Positions 62,863 to 64,000 of a stretch of 64,000 nt of DNA are shown here, piece after piece. Numbering within the stretch: the stretch's first letter is position 1; every line of letters starts with the position of its first letter. This DNA is from Hormiphora californensis. Lineage: Eukaryota > Ctenophora > Tentaculata > Cydippida > Pleurobrachiidae. The notes under the pieces were generated by a model that was not told the origin of the DNA, did not search any database, and saw only the letters and a list, made by a program, of their open reading frames with translations. Where the stretch lies: contig CM035352.1 in the NCBI GenBank assembly GCA_020137815.1, forward strand, positions 8,362,416 through 8,426,415. Reading direction: 5' to 3'. The position numbers and the translations under genes were made by a program.

Positions 62863-63408
62863 AATCGACTATTTTGAGTCGGAATATACCCAAGAAAACG
62901 TTTTAGGGTCAGCCGAAGTGGAAATTTTAAAGGGTATGCATAAAATCATGAATTTGAGCATAAATATGCAAATAACGGCTAAACGGTGCGAGATACGAAT
63001 TTTTGTCCGGGGGACGACCCCCCACAAATCGACTATTTTGAGTCGGAATATACCCAAGAAAACGTTCTAGGGTCAGCCGAAGTGGAAATTTTAAAGAATA
63101 TGCATAAATTTGAGCATAAATATGCAAATAACGGCTAAACGGTGCGAGATACGAATTTTTGTCTGGGGGACGACCCCCCATAAATCGACTATTTTGAGTC
63201 GGAAAATACCCAAGAAAACGTTCTAGGGTCAGCCGAAGTGGACATTTTAACGGTTATGCATAAAATCATGAATTTGAGCATAAATATGCAAATAATGGCT
63301 AAACGGTGCGAGATAAGAATTTTTGTCCGGGGGACGACCCCCCATAAATCGACTATTTTGAGTCGGAATATACCCATGAAAACGTTTTAGGACGAGCCGA
63401 AGTGGAAA
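62863..63408. repeat. Tandem repeat of 156-164 bp, 3.4 copies
   Basis: Units start AATCGACTATTTTGAGTCGG at 62863, 63027, 63183 and 63347. Each ends with CGGCTAAACGGTGCGAGATA, then TTTTTGTC.GGGGGACGA and CCCCCCA. The second unit lacks an 8-bp segment (AAATCATG). The phrase ATAACGGCTAAACGGT also lies in the foldback element at 31509-32697. Confidence 0.88.
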
Positions 63409-63777
63409 TATAACGCAATTAAGTTATTAAAATGAATAATTAATGAATAATTAATGAATAATTAATGAACTATGGCGATTTCGAAGTTTTCACATAGCCT
63501 ATACCACGCCAAATAATGCAAGGAACCAATGTTCCAAACGGCAAGTCTCTACTATTTCTGGTTTAGGAGAACACTCAATCTCCTCCCCTCCCCTCCCGTC
63601 CCCTCCCTTACATTTTTGCATTTTGGGACCCCTCTGGCAAATTTTTACCTTACATCCGATCATTCTGAAATTTTGTATGCCTCTTCTCCAATATGAGAGT
63701 ACAAAATTTCATCCCTCTAATTCATCTGGAACATGCATTTTTAAAGCATCAAAAACCCCGAAATTTGCAATGGTATA

Positions 63778-64000
63778 TACAGGGTGTCCCATATATTCTC
63801 CGGGTCGGTTGGCGAGCTGTCACGCAAAAACGGTGATAGTTGTGTGAAAACAAACTGCGGGAGTGTGCTGGATTAATTCCTTCCTAACTGATGGCTTTGT
63901 TTTAAAATTAAATTTCAAAAGTTCATTTTTCATGAATGAACATTGCTGCCGTTCATTCATGAATTCTGAAATATTGTTTACCTTGAGTAAGTAACTTTTC
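63778..64000 (+). mobile_element. Left end of a mariner-like element, cut by the window edge
   Basis: TA followed by CAGGGTGTCCCATATATTCT, a typical mariner terminal repeat start, sharing CAGGGTGT with the foldback element at 2008. No transposase text is seen in the remaining 220 bp. Confidence 0.5.

Overview
This is a nuclear window from an animal genome. It holds intron-rich genes with GT-AG introns, a TRPM channel, a fatty-acid elongase, a CYLD-type deubiquitinase, an ADCK2-type kinase, a WAVE/SCAR actin regulator and a lineage-type rhodopsin GPCR, embedded in many mini- and microsatellites and transposons. Short introns, the gene set and the element types (CR1/L2-like LINEs, Ty3/gypsy, small foldback elements) fit an invertebrate, possibly a non-bilaterian such as a cnidarian, sponge, ctenophore or placozoan. 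The sequence alone does not settle the phylum. No tRNA, rRNA or CRISPR array was seen.

Layout. 1-9.4 kb: the 3' part of a TRPM cation channel (+), with a single-exon GPCR (-) and several foldback transposons in its introns, and a 43-bp minisatellite whose unit copies the end of an exon plus its 5' splice site. 9.7-13.2 kb: an ELOVL3/6-like elongase with two alternative first coding exons. 13.2-15.4 kb: intergenic, with repeats. 15.4-21.8 kb: a CYLD-like deubiquitinase (+). 22-34.2 kb: an ADCK2-like mitochondrial kinase (+) whose last intron contains a BTB-domain gene (-) and has been remodelled by a tandem duplication. The duplication copied the BTB gene's 5' part, the ADCK2 last exon and the 3' end of the WAVE gene. 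Each copy then gained different insertions (an RT element and a 78-bp micro-MITE in copy A, a 1.19-kb foldback element in copy B), so each copy serves as the 'empty site' for the other. 34.8-46.7 kb: the WAVE/SCAR gene (-), with two alternative N-terminal exons about 7 kb apart. A small secreted-protein gene and a complete-looking LINE lie in its introns. 47-64 kb: mostly transposons, namely a multi-hairpin element, a CR1-like LINE split by a very young Ty3/gypsy element, nested foldback repeats, a MITE, tandem repeats and the edge of a mariner-like element.

The strongest candidate for something new is the LINE at about 40.3-45.8 kb. Its ORF1 fuses an AlkB-type 2-oxoglutarate/Fe(II) dioxygenase domain to an SGNH hydrolase domain, upstream of a normal endonuclease-reverse transcriptase ORF2. 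Next come the minisatellite of 28 phased 5' splice sites in the TRPM gene, a three-hairpin cloverleaf-shaped element at 47.35-47.53 kb, and the paired empty-site evidence for new small transposon families.
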